Shown one piece after another: positions 33,414 to 40,331 of a stretch of DNA of 64,000 nucleotides (the stretch's first letter is position 1; each line of letters opens with the position of its first letter). The DNA is from Streptomyces sp. NBC_00234 (GTDB lineage: Bacteria > Actinomycetota > Actinomycetes > Streptomycetales > Streptomycetaceae), in contig NZ_CP108101.1 of the NCBI RefSeq assembly GCF_036195325.1, positions 3,720,001 through 3,784,000 on the forward strand, in the 5' to 3' direction. The position numbers and the translations under genes were made by a program. Below the pieces are notes generated by a model. That model was not told the origin of the DNA. It ran no database searches and saw only the letters and a program-made list of their open reading frames with translations.

Positions 33414-33875
33414 CTACCGGGTCCCGCCGTCCGGCAGCCCGGCCGCATCCGCCTGCTCCTCCCCGTCCGGCAGCTCCACCCCTTCCGGCAGCTCCACCCC
33501 GTCCGGCGGGCCCGCGCGGGACCTGACCGACGGTTCGTACGGGCCGAAGCCCGCGCGGGCGGTCACGTCGGCGATCTCTCCCCGCACCGCGCACCGCACC
33601 AGCACCGCGTCCTGCGCCCGGGCCACCCGCCCGGCGGCCCCGCACGCGGCTGCCGCGCCCTGGAGGGCACGATCGGCCGCGGCGAGGGCTGCCAGGTCCG
33701 CCGCTCCGCCGGCCCGGTGCCGGACCGCCACCGCCTGTCCCAGGGCCAGCACCACCGCGAACACCGCACACAGCGTGGCCGTGGTCATCGCCACCCACAC
33801 CGTCGCCAGCCCCTGATCACCGCCCCCGCCCCGTTTCCCGCCCCCGAGCCCTTCCCCCTCCCCTCTCCCGGTCAC
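33414..33875 (-). CDS. TadE/TadG-like pseudopilin-type membrane protein (Rv3654c-like)
   Basis: 153 aa from GTG at 33875. A basic/Gly-rich leader (GGGKRGGGGDQG) is followed by LATVWVAMTTATLCAVFAVVLALG, one hydrophobic helix, then RHRAGGAADLAALAAADRAL, the usual helicase/secretion-neighbourhood TadE-like motif of actinobacteria. An extracytoplasmic domain follows with a Glu/Pro-rich end (PEGVELPDGEEQ). It lacks the Glu at +5 of a type IV prepilin site, so it is probably not cleaved like the two proteins upstream. Last gene of the ssd-tad operon; it converges with the helicase gene. GTG chosen because upstream sequence is low-complexity and overlaps the previous gene. Confidence 0.78.
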   Translation of the reverse strand: MTGRGEGEGLGGGKRGGGGDQGLATVWVAMTTATLCAVFAVVLALGQAVAVRHRAGGAADLAALAAADRALQGAAAACGAAGRVARAQDAVLVRCAVRGEIADVTARAGFGPYEPSVRSRAGPPDGVELPEGVELPDGEEQADAAGLPDGGTR

Positions 33876-33898
33876 GAGCCGACCCCGTCGCCGACCCC

Positions 33899-34300
33899 TC
33901 ACGGCGCCACCCCCACCGTGTCCTCGGCCAGCGCGACCGCCTCGGCGCTCAAGGTGAGTGCCAGCGGTCCGGGCCCCGGTATCGGCGCCTCCACGCGGAC
34001 CTGCCACAACTCCCCCGACCGTTGAACCTCGACCCGCGCCTGCCCCGGTGCCGCCGACCGCGCCGCCTCCAGGACCGCCGCGGCCGGCTCGGAACGTGCC
34101 GCAGCCCGTGCTCCCGCCCGTGCCGCATCCACGCACCGGATCTGGGCGGCGGCGGCCACGAGGGCCCAGATCAGGACCAGCGCGAGGGCGACGAGCGCAG
34201 GAATGACCATCGCCGCCTCCGCCGTCACAGCCCCCCGGTCCCCGCGGGGACCGTCAGGAGCCCGCGCCCGGCTCTCCCGTGCGGCCTCAGAACTTCGCAT
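33899..34300 (-). CDS. TadE-family minor pilin-like protein
   Basis: 133 aa. Prepilin-like leader ending DRG followed by AVTAEAAMVIPALVALALVLIWALVAAAAQ: Gly at -1 and Glu at +5 fit cleavage by a type IV prepilin peptidase. A small external domain with IRCVDAARAGARAAARSE follows, a motif repeated across actinobacterial TadE-like proteins. The start at 34300 overlaps the preceding pilin gene by 14 nt. Role: minor subunit or assembly factor of the Tad/Flp apparatus in the membrane (by family). No prepilin peptidase gene is in the window. Confidence 0.82.
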   Translation of the reverse strand: MRSSEAARESRARAPDGPRGDRGAVTAEAAMVIPALVALALVLIWALVAAAAQIRCVDAARAGARAAARSEPAAAVLEAARSAAPGQARVEVQRSGELWQVRVEAPIPGPGPLALTLSAEAVALAEDTVGVAP

Positions 34301-34523
34301 CGAGCGCGTCCTTGATCAACGCCTGCATGGCCGAAAGCACGGGTCCACTCGTCACGACCTTGTAGAGCACCGCGGCGAACCCGCAGGCCGCGATCGTTCC
34401 CACCGCGTACTCGGACGTCGTCATCCCGCGGTCCGACCTGGCGAACCTGCTCAGCCGATCCCGCCCGCCGGTCCGCACCCGGCGCACCGTGCCGAGCACC
34501 CGCTCCATGAAGTTCCTGCTCAT
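34287..34523 (-). CDS. Flp-type pilin / DUF4244 protein
   Basis: 78 aa from ATG at 34523 (GGGGG upstream); the frame is open to 34586 without relevant sequence. Positively charged leader MSRNFMERVLGTVRRVRTGG and on to SDRG, then MTTSEYAVGTIAACGFAAVLYKVV: Gly at -1, Glu at +5, and a single hydrophobic helix, the organization of Flp pilins. The mature protein would be about 45 residues. It is the likely major structural subunit exported by the downstream TadABC-type machinery. The mycobacterial counterpart is Rv3656c. Confidence 0.85.
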   Translation of the reverse strand: MSRNFMERVLGTVRRVRTGGRDRLSRFARSDRGMTTSEYAVGTIAACGFAAVLYKVVTSGPVLSAMQALIKDALDAKF

Positions 34524-34596
34524 TTCAACCCCCGAAATAGACTTGTCGATTTTTGTGACCGCCAGGTGGCCGCAAAGGAGTTCCACCTGTTTCGTG

Positions 34597-35391
34597 TCAG
34601 CCCGCGGTCAGCAGTCCGGTCGCGAGCCCGATCACCACCGGGGCCACCCCGATCGCCAGGAAGGCGGGCAGGAAGCACAGCCCGACCGGCGCCGTGATCA
34701 GTACGCCCGCACGCTGGGCGCGGGCCACCGCAGCGCTCGACCGTTCGGCGCGCATCGCCTCCGCCAGCCGGGCCACCGGTTCCGCCGCCGGCGCCCCGGT
34801 CGAACCGGCCCGGTCCAGACACCGGGCCAACGCCCCCGCGCCCGGTATCTCCGCGAACCGCCCCCACGCCTCGCCCGGTTCACCGCCGAGCCGGATCTCC
34901 GCAGCCGCCCTGGCCAGCCTGTCGCCGACCGGGCCGCCCATGGACTCGCCCACCGCCTCCGCCGCCTCCCGCGGACCGGCCCCGGCGGAGAGGCAGGCCG
35001 CCAGCAGATCGGCGGCCAGCGGAAGGTGCCGCGACACCTCGGTGAGCTCCGCTTCGGCGGCGCCCGCACCCCGCTCGCTCCGTGACCGCTGCCAGCGCCA
35101 CGTCCCGTACGCCACAGCCGCCGCGGCCACACACCCCGGCAGCCCACCGACCAGAACCCAGCCGGCCGCCGCGGCCCCCAGCGGCGCCACCCACCTCCGG
35201 GCACCGGTGCCGGCTCGCGGCCGCCACCGGCGCCGCTTCCCCGCACCCGCGGCCAGGAGCAGCGCCCCCCGTCTGCGCACTGCCCGCTCGCGCCGCCGGC
35301 CGATCGCGGCGATAACCGGATACACGGCCGCGCACACCAGCGTCCCGGCGATCCCCAGGGTGTGGACAGCGCCCCCCGTCAGCCCGCTCAT
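34597..35391 (-). CDS. tadC: Type II secretion F-family membrane protein (TadC-like)
   Basis: 264 aa, ATG at 35391, overlapping the TadB stop codon by 4 nt (ATGA). Hydrophobic N-terminal segments (TLGIAGTLVCAAVYPVIAAIG; VAPLGAAAAGWVLVGGLPGCVAAAAVAYG), a cytoplasmic T2SF domain (AEAELTEVSRHLPLAADLLAACLSAGAGPREAAEAVGE...), and a C-terminal membrane pair (LITAPVGLCFLPAFLAIGVAPVVIGLATGLL). It forms the inner-membrane platform with TadB that couples the ATPase to pilin extraction. Confidence 0.88.
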   Translation of the reverse strand: MSGLTGGAVHTLGIAGTLVCAAVYPVIAAIGRRRERAVRRRGALLLAAGAGKRRRWRPRAGTGARRWVAPLGAAAAGWVLVGGLPGCVAAAAVAYGTWRWQRSRSERGAGAAEAELTEVSRHLPLAADLLAACLSAGAGPREAAEAVGESMGGPVGDRLARAAAEIRLGGEPGEAWGRFAEIPGAGALARCLDRAGSTGAPAAEPVARLAEAMRAERSSAAVARAQRAGVLITAPVGLCFLPAFLAIGVAPVVIGLATGLLTAG

Positions 35392-36251
35392 CCCGCCTCA
35401 CCCGCCCTGACGATCCGCCGGGCCCAGATCAGGCCCACCGTCTCCAGCAGCCCGCCCGCCGCCAGGCAGGCCAGACCACCCGGACTGTGCAGCAGAACCC
35501 GCAAGGGGTCGGCTCCGAGCGCGGCACCCAGCCCCAGCCCAGCCACCGGCAGGAGGGCCAGCACCACGACCGTCGACCAAGCGCCCGCCAGTTGGGCCCG
35601 CAACTCCTCCCGTCGGCGCCTGTCCGCCCGTAAGGCGCCCTCCAGGCGGTCGAGTCCGGCCGCGAGCCCCGCTCCGCCGTCCACCGCCACCCGCCAGCAC
35701 GCAGCAACACCCGCGAGTCCGTCACGCCCGGGCGTACCCGCGGCCTGCCGCAGCGCACCCGGCACATCCCCACCGAATCTCGCGGCAGCCAGCACAGCGG
35801 CTTCCGCCCCGCCCAGCGCCTCCCCCGCGCCACGGGCAGCAACCAGCAACGCCTGCCCCGGCTCACGCCCCGCCCGCAGCTCCCCCACCACCGCGCCGCA
35901 CAGCGCCATCACCGCATCCGCCGCACGCTCCCGCTTCCCGCGCCGGGACCGCGCACCCAGCCACCGCCGCACGAGCGGCACCGCCACGGCCCCCGCGACG
36001 AGCGGCAGCACCGACTCGCCCAGCACCGCGAGCAGCACCGCCACAGGGGCACACAGCCACTCGTGCCTCCCCCGGAAGAACGCCGGCACCGCCGACGGCC
36101 ACGCCCCCCACCGGTTCCGCTCCGGCGCCCCGACCACGAACAGCACCCAGGCCCGCCGCGGCGCCGGATCGCGCCGGGCGGCCGTCCACGCCGCCGCTCC
36201 CGCGCACACCGCCGTCGCGTACATCGCGTACGCCGACCCTCCGCCCGTCAC
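35388..36251 (-). CDS. tadB: Type II secretion F-family membrane protein (TadB-like)
   Basis: 287 aa from GTG at 36251, which overlaps the TadA stop codon by 4 nt (GTGA); the frame is open to 36320, but the coupled GTG is the natural start. Membrane segments at the N-terminus (YAMYATAVCAGAAAW; VAVLLAVLGESVLPLVAGAVAVPLV) and near the C-terminus (STVVVLALLPVAGLGLGAALG; GGLACLAAGGLLETVGLIWA) bracket a T2SF cytoplasmic domain (ADAVMALCGAVVGELRAGREPGQALLVAARG). Platform protein of the Tad secretion system. Confidence 0.88.
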   Translation of the reverse strand: MTGGGSAYAMYATAVCAGAAAWTAARRDPAPRRAWVLFVVGAPERNRWGAWPSAVPAFFRGRHEWLCAPVAVLLAVLGESVLPLVAGAVAVPLVRRWLGARSRRGKRERAADAVMALCGAVVGELRAGREPGQALLVAARGAGEALGGAEAAVLAAARFGGDVPGALRQAAGTPGRDGLAGVAACWRVAVDGGAGLAAGLDRLEGALRADRRRREELRAQLAGAWSTVVVLALLPVAGLGLGAALGADPLRVLLHSPGGLACLAAGGLLETVGLIWARRIVRAGEAG

Positions 36252-37396
36252 AGCGCACCCCCGATCAGCGAACCCAGCCGCTCCCAGCCCCGCTCCCGTA
36301 CGAATCCGCCGACACCCCAACGCAGCGCGGGCACCGTCACCACCAGCCCCGCCGCGTCCCGTTCCAGCACGTGCACCTCGGCCAGCCGCCGCTGACCGCT
36401 CCGGTCGCGCACCAGATGGACCACCACCGACAATGCAGCCGCCAACTGGCTGTGCAGGGCTGCCCGATCGAGGCCCGCAGCCGTCCCCAGGGCTTCAAGA
36501 CGGGCCGGGACGTGTTCGGCGGCGTTGGCATGCACCGTGCCGCACCCGCCCTCGTGCCCGGTGTTCAGCGCGGCCAGCAACTCCGTCACCTCTGCCCCCC
36601 GCACCTCGCCGACCACCAGACGGTCGGGACGCATCCGCAGCGCCTGCCGCACGATGTCCCGCAGCGTCACGCGGCCGACACCCTCCTGGTTGGCGGGGCG
36701 GGTCTCCAGGCGCACCACATGGGGATGGTCCGGCCGCAGCTCGGCGGAGTCCTCGGCGAGCACGATCCGCTCCTGCTCCCCGACCGCGCCCAGCAGGCTG
36801 GACAGCAGCGTCGTCTTCCCGGCGCCCGTACCTCCGCTGATCAGATACGAGACCCTGGCTTCCACCAGCGCCCGCAGCACCCGATCCCCGCCCGGCGGCA
36901 CCGTCCCCGCCTCGACCAGCTCGTTCAGCGCGAACGCCCTGGGCCGCACGACCCGCAGGGACAGACAGGCGGAGCCGACGGACACCGGCGGCAGCACCGC
37001 GTGCATCCGGGTCCCGTCCGGCAGCCGCGCGTCCACCCAGGGCCGGGCATCGTCCAGACGCCGCCCCGCGACGGCCGCGAGCCGCTGCGCCAGCCTCCGT
37101 ACGGCCGCCGGGTCCGCGAAGGTGACCGCGGTCAGTTCGAGCCCGCCGCCCCGGTCCACCCACACCCGGTCCGGCGCGGACACCAGGACATCGGTCACGG
37201 CGGGGTCGGCGAGCAGCGGCTCCAACACCCCGGTCCCGACCAGTTCGCCCCGCAACTCCTCAGCGGCGCCGAGCACTTCCGCATCCCCGAGGAGCCGTCC
37301 CTGCGCCCGCAGGGCAGCCGCCACCCCGGCCGGGGTCGGCGCCGCGCCACTGCGGGCCAGCCGCTGGCGGACGGCGTCCAGCAGCGCCTCCGTCAT
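36248..37396 (-). CDS. tadA: TadA/CpaF-family secretion ATPase
   Basis: 382 aa, ATG at 37396, overlapping the ssd stop codon by 4 nt. N-terminal domain (residues 1-170) with VTDVLVSAPDRVWVDRGGGL typical of CpaF. RecA-like core: Walker A SGGTGAGKTTLLSSLL (187-202), Asp box LAEDSAELRP, His box and Walker B-like VVGEVRGAEVTELLAALNTGHEGG. This hexameric ATPase drives pilin assembly through TadB/TadC. The cluster order ssd-tadA-tadB-tadC-pilin-TadE-TadG equals mycobacterial Rv3660c to Rv3654c. Strongly overlapping genes indicate a single operon starting at ssd. Confidence 0.94.
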   Translation of the reverse strand: MTEALLDAVRQRLARSGAAPTPAGVAAALRAQGRLLGDAEVLGAAEELRGELVGTGVLEPLLADPAVTDVLVSAPDRVWVDRGGGLELTAVTFADPAAVRRLAQRLAAVAGRRLDDARPWVDARLPDGTRMHAVLPPVSVGSACLSLRVVRPRAFALNELVEAGTVPPGGDRVLRALVEARVSYLISGGTGAGKTTLLSSLLGAVGEQERIVLAEDSAELRPDHPHVVRLETRPANQEGVGRVTLRDIVRQALRMRPDRLVVGEVRGAEVTELLAALNTGHEGGCGTVHANAAEHVPARLEALGTAAGLDRAALHSQLAAALSVVVHLVRDRSGQRRLAEVHVLERDAAGLVVTVPALRWGVGGFVRERGWERLGSLIGGAL

Positions 37397-38529
37397 GACA
37401 CACCTCCGCCGGGAAGCCCGGTGGCGAGGCTTCCGCCACCTGCGGCGCCCGCCTGCTCCCAGAAAGCCGTGCAGAACCGGGCCAACGGCCCCCGCACCGC
37501 GCTCCCCGGGGGCACACCGTCGTCCTGAGCCTCCGGAAGCCCCGCCTCCCAGGGCAGTTCACCGACGAGCGGAAGGCCCAGGGCCTTGGCCACCCACCGC
37601 TCGTCCAGGCCCGCCGCATACGGACCGCGCGCGACGACCCGCAGGTCCTCCAGGACCATTCCGGCCATCGACACCACCCGTTGGGCCGCCGCGACCGCCC
37701 TCAGTTCACCGGGCACCACCACGAGTCCGAGGTCGAGTTGGGCCAGCGCCTCGGCCACCCCTTCGTCGACCCTGCGCGGCAGATCCACGACGACCACGCC
37801 CCCGAGACGGCGCGCGGCGGCCAGCACGGCCCGCATGGCCTGCGGCGGGATGACCACCTCGTCGTCACGGCCCCAGCTCAGCACCCGCAGCCCGTGCAAA
37901 GCGGGCAGCGAGTCCTCCAGCGCGCCACCTCCCACCCGCCCTCTGGACTGGGCGAAATCCGGCCACCTCATCCCCTCGGCTCGTTCGCCGCCGAGCAGCA
38001 CGTCGATACCGCCGCCGAGCGGGTCGCCGTCGATCAGCATCGTCCGCCGGCCCGACCGGGCGGCGGTCACGGCGAGCGCACAGGCCAGCGTGGATGCGCC
38101 GGAGCCGCCCCTCCCGCCCATCACGCCGACGGTCAGCGCGGGACGCCCCACGCCCTCCGCCGCGTTGGCGATCTGGTCGACGAGCCAGCCCTCCGAATCG
38201 GGCAACCGCAGCACATATTCGGCCCCGATCTCCACCGCCTGACGCCAGACGTCCGGCGCGTCCTGGTCCCGTCCGACGAGCATCACGCCCCGCCGGCGAG
38301 CGGCGCCCCGACACCGCGGTGCCGCGTCGTCGCCCACCAGAACCATCGGGGCCTGCTCCCAGCCGCCCCGGCGTTCGGGCGGCCCGTAATGCACTTCCGG
38401 CTCGGCTCCGGCCGCCGCGCAGAGCCTCAGCAGATCGTCGAGCAACTCCACGTCTTCGGTCACGATCAACGGCCCGCCCCGGCGTCCTTCCGCGCTCGGC
38501 AGACCTTCTCGTGCGAGGGATCCAGCCAC
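37393..38529 (-). CDS. ssd: Septum site-determining protein Ssd / CpaE-like MinD-superfamily protein
   Basis: 378 aa from GTG at 38529. N-terminal receiver-like domain (LIVTEDVELLDDLLRLCAAAGAEPEV) lacking clear phospho-acceptor context. C-terminal MinD/ParA-type domain: VGVMGGRGGSGASTLACALA (134-153), LIDGDPLGGGIDVLLGG, and VVVDLPRRVDEGV. In the deviant Walker A (GKGGxGKT) the signature Lys is Arg140 and the P-loop Lys is Ala145, so ATP hydrolysis is doubtful. Mycobacterial Ssd (Rv3660c) affects septation and dormancy genes; CpaE-type proteins localize Tad machines to poles. First gene of the tad operon; its promoter lies in 38530-39028. Confidence 0.9.
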   Translation of the reverse strand: MAGSLAREGLPSAEGRRGGPLIVTEDVELLDDLLRLCAAAGAEPEVHYGPPERRGGWEQAPMVLVGDDAAPRCRGAARRRGVMLVGRDQDAPDVWRQAVEIGAEYVLRLPDSEGWLVDQIANAAEGVGRPALTVGVMGGRGGSGASTLACALAVTAARSGRRTMLIDGDPLGGGIDVLLGGERAEGMRWPDFAQSRGRVGGGALEDSLPALHGLRVLSWGRDDEVVIPPQAMRAVLAAARRLGGVVVVDLPRRVDEGVAEALAQLDLGLVVVPGELRAVAAAQRVVSMAGMVLEDLRVVARGPYAAGLDERWVAKALGLPLVGELPWEAGLPEAQDDGVPPGSAVRGPLARFCTAFWEQAGAAGGGSLATGLPGGGVS

Positions 38530-38656
38530 GATCTCCGCCCCCTTCTCACTGCCCCTTCAGTACGGTTCGCGGCGATCTCGGAGCGTTCCGAGATGCGCGA
38601 TTCCGGAACCCGTGGACTTCACGGGTGGAATCACCGTGCAGCGCTTCGGAAAAACG

Positions 38657-38685
38657 TGTGGATCTTGCTGCAAAACTGTGGACAA
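38657..38685 (-). promoter_or_regulatory. Pair of DnaA-box-like sequences
   Basis: TGTGGACAA at 38677-38685 is the exact reverse complement of TTGTCCACA, the preferred Streptomyces DnaA box. TGTGGATCT at 38657-38665 matches the E. coli box TGTGGATAA in seven of nine positions. The two starts are exactly 20 bp apart (about two helical turns) in a locally AT-rich stretch. Binding is not demonstrated; a single perfect 9-mer also occurs by chance. Confidence 0.4.
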
Positions 38686-38858
38686 CTTCAACGTTGTGAA
38701 TATCTCGGTAACCCATACCGGCGACTTCCGAGCGCAGCTCTTCCGTTACACACCGTGACGAGTCAGGATGAGGGAAGTCCCACGAAGAACCAGGCCGTTG
38801 CGGCCGGGAGAGGGGTGGAGTGCTCGATTCCGGCCGGCGAAAACGGGTCCGGACATGC

Positions 38859-38893
38859 GACGACCCCCGCCGGGGGGGAGAGCGGGGGTCGTC
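38859..38893 (+). other. 12-bp hairpin with G-tract loop
   Basis: GACGACCCCCGC (38859-38870) pairs perfectly with 38882-38893; the 11-nt loop contains seven consecutive G. If transcribed rightward it lies in the leader of the HAD gene and could act as an attenuator or pause site. Confidence 0.6.
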
Positions 38894-38900
38894 CCCACGG

Positions 38901-38924
38901 CCGACTCGGGGGGGGAGGAGTCGG
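38901..38924 (+). other. Second hairpin with G-tract loop
   Basis: CCGACTC (38901-38907) pairs with GAGTCGG (38918-38924); the 10-nt loop contains eight consecutive G. It follows the first hairpin by 7 nt. The two together offer several G-runs that could alternatively form a quadruplex. Confidence 0.55.
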
Positions 38925-39028
38925 ACCGGGTTAGCACGGTCGCGAACGATCCGTGACTTCCATGGTGTACCCGAGAGCCTTCTCAGGCAAACCCACACGC
39001 GAGAGTTTACGCCGAATGGTGGGCCCCT

Positions 39029-39868
39029 ATGCTCAGCCTTGTGGAAAACTGCTTCTCGCCGCGCACAGCAGCCTTCTTTGACCTGGACAAGACGGTCATT
39101 GCGAAGTCATCGACGCTGACCTTCAGCAAGTCCTTCTACCAAGGCGGACTGATCAACCGCCGTGACGTACTGCGCACTGCGTACACACAGTTCGTCTTCC
39201 TTGCCGGAGGCGCCGATCACGATCAGATGGAGCGGATGCGCGAATACCTCTCCGCGCTCTGCAAAGGATGGAACGTCGAGCAGGTCAAGGAGCTCGTCGC
39301 CGAGACCCTTCACGACCTGATCGACCCGATCATCTACGACGAGGCCGCCACGCTCATCGAGGAGCACCACACCGCGGGCCGCGATGTGGTCATCGTGTCC
39401 ACGTCGGGTGCGGAGGTCGTCGAGCCGATCGGGGAACTGCTGGGCGCGGACCGGGTCGTGGCCACCAGGATGGTCGTCGGGGACGACGGCTGCTTCACCG
39501 GCGAGATCGAGTACTACGCCTACGGGCCGACGAAGGCCGAAGCGATCAAGGCGCTCGCGGTGTCGGAGGGGTACGACCTTTCGCGGTGCTACGCGTACAG
39601 CGACTCGGCGACCGACGTACCGATGCTGGAGTCGGTCGGGCACCCGCACGCGGTCAACCCGGACCGCGCGCTCCGGCGCGAGGCGACCATCCGGGAATGG
39701 CCGATTCTCGTCTTCAACCGTCCGGTCAGGCTCAAGCAGCGACTGCCCGCCTTCTCGATGCCCCCGCGCCCGGCGCTCGTGGCGGCGGCGGCCGTGGGCG
39801 CGGCGGCCCTCACCGCGGGACTGGTCTGGTACGCCAGCCGCCGCCGCGCGGCCACGATCGCCACCTGA
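39029..39868 (+). CDS. HAD-IB family phosphatase (SerB-like), membrane-anchored at C-terminus
   Basis: 279 aa, ATG at 39029. HAD motif I AFFDLDKTVIA with Asp18/Asp20, motif II VIVSTSGAEV, motif III Lys in YGPTKAEAIK, and motif IV YSDSATDVPML. The cap insertion resembles phosphoserine-phosphatase/LPLAT-linked HAD-IB enzymes. After a basic stretch (RPVRLKQRLP), a hydrophobic helix (ALVAAAAVGAAALTAGLVWYASRR) anchors it to the membrane, active site inside. Streptomyces orthologues are often annotated as morphological-differentiation-associated; the mycobacterial neighbour of ssd (Rv3661) is the counterpart. The substrate, possibly a phospholipid or phospho-amino acid, is unknown. Confidence 0.9.
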   Translation: MLSLVENCFSPRTAAFFDLDKTVIAKSSTLTFSKSFYQGGLINRRDVLRTAYTQFVFLAGGADHDQMERMREYLSALCKGWNVEQVKELVAETLHDLIDPIIYDEAATLIEEHHTAGRDVVIVSTSGAEVVEPIGELLGADRVVATRMVVGDDGCFTGEIEYYAYGPTKAEAIKALAVSEGYDLSRCYAYSDSATDVPMLESVGHPHAVNPDRALRREATIREWPILVFNRPVRLKQRLPAFSMPPRPALVAAAAVGAAALTAGLVWYASRRRAATIAT

Positions 39869-40331
39869 TCCCGAACCCCAACCCCTGTCACCCGCGCCCG
39901 TCATCCGCCGCCTCCGGGGCGCGCCCACTTCAGGACGCGCCGCCAACCCGGCACGTCTCGCGACCGTGCGCGACGGGCCCACGACGACGCGCGACACGGC
40001 ACGTCCTACTCGCCCGTATTTGAACCCAAAAGTAAAGAAGTCGAGCCAGCACTTTCCCTTCCTCTCCCGGGGGAGTAGAAAGGACTCAACGGCCCGCGAG
40101 ACCAAGGACATCCGAGAGGATCACCTTCACACGCAGAACGGCCCCACGGACCGCGCATGAAAGCCGAGCACCCACGCGACGTCGACCCGTCGATTACGGG
40201 CCAGCCGCACCAGGGCACGGGCTAAGTTCCCGACCTGATGGGCATATTACGAGGACGCTTGGTAACCCGGTGGACATGCCAGCGGCGGTACCGATTCCGG
40301 TACCGCCGCAACCCTTTCCCCCGTCAGAACG
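39869..40331. other. Intergenic region between the HAD gene and the Fic-like gene (convergent)
   Basis: 463 nt with no supportable gene. It includes a markedly AT-rich patch (about 40014-40085, around CCAAAAGTAAAGAAG) unlike its surroundings, and at the right end a bidirectional terminator (40282-40309). Nothing resembling a tRNA or known small RNA was found by eye. Confidence 0.5.
40282..40309. terminator. 12-bp hairpin terminator
   Basis: GCGGCGGTACCG (40282-40293), loop ATTC, perfect complement at 40298-40309. It lies 22 nt beyond the Fic-like stop codon and can also stop rightward transcription. Confidence 0.75.

Larger units (their letters stand above)
38530..39028. other. 500-nt divergent intergenic region between ssd and the HAD gene
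   Basis: No supportable gene; short open frames here are GC artefacts. Left part (38570-38730) is unusually AT-rich for this genome and should carry the ssd promoter; it has two DnaA-box-like sites (38657-38685) and CGGTA-N5-TACCG (38706-38720). The right part has two consecutive hairpins with G-tract loops (38859-38924), then about 100 nt to the HAD ATG. Confidence 0.6.

Noticed and set aside
38768..38956. Small coding frames in the ssd-HAD gap
   Set aside because: They run through the two hairpins, lack ribosome-binding sites and use codons without the usual third-position bias.
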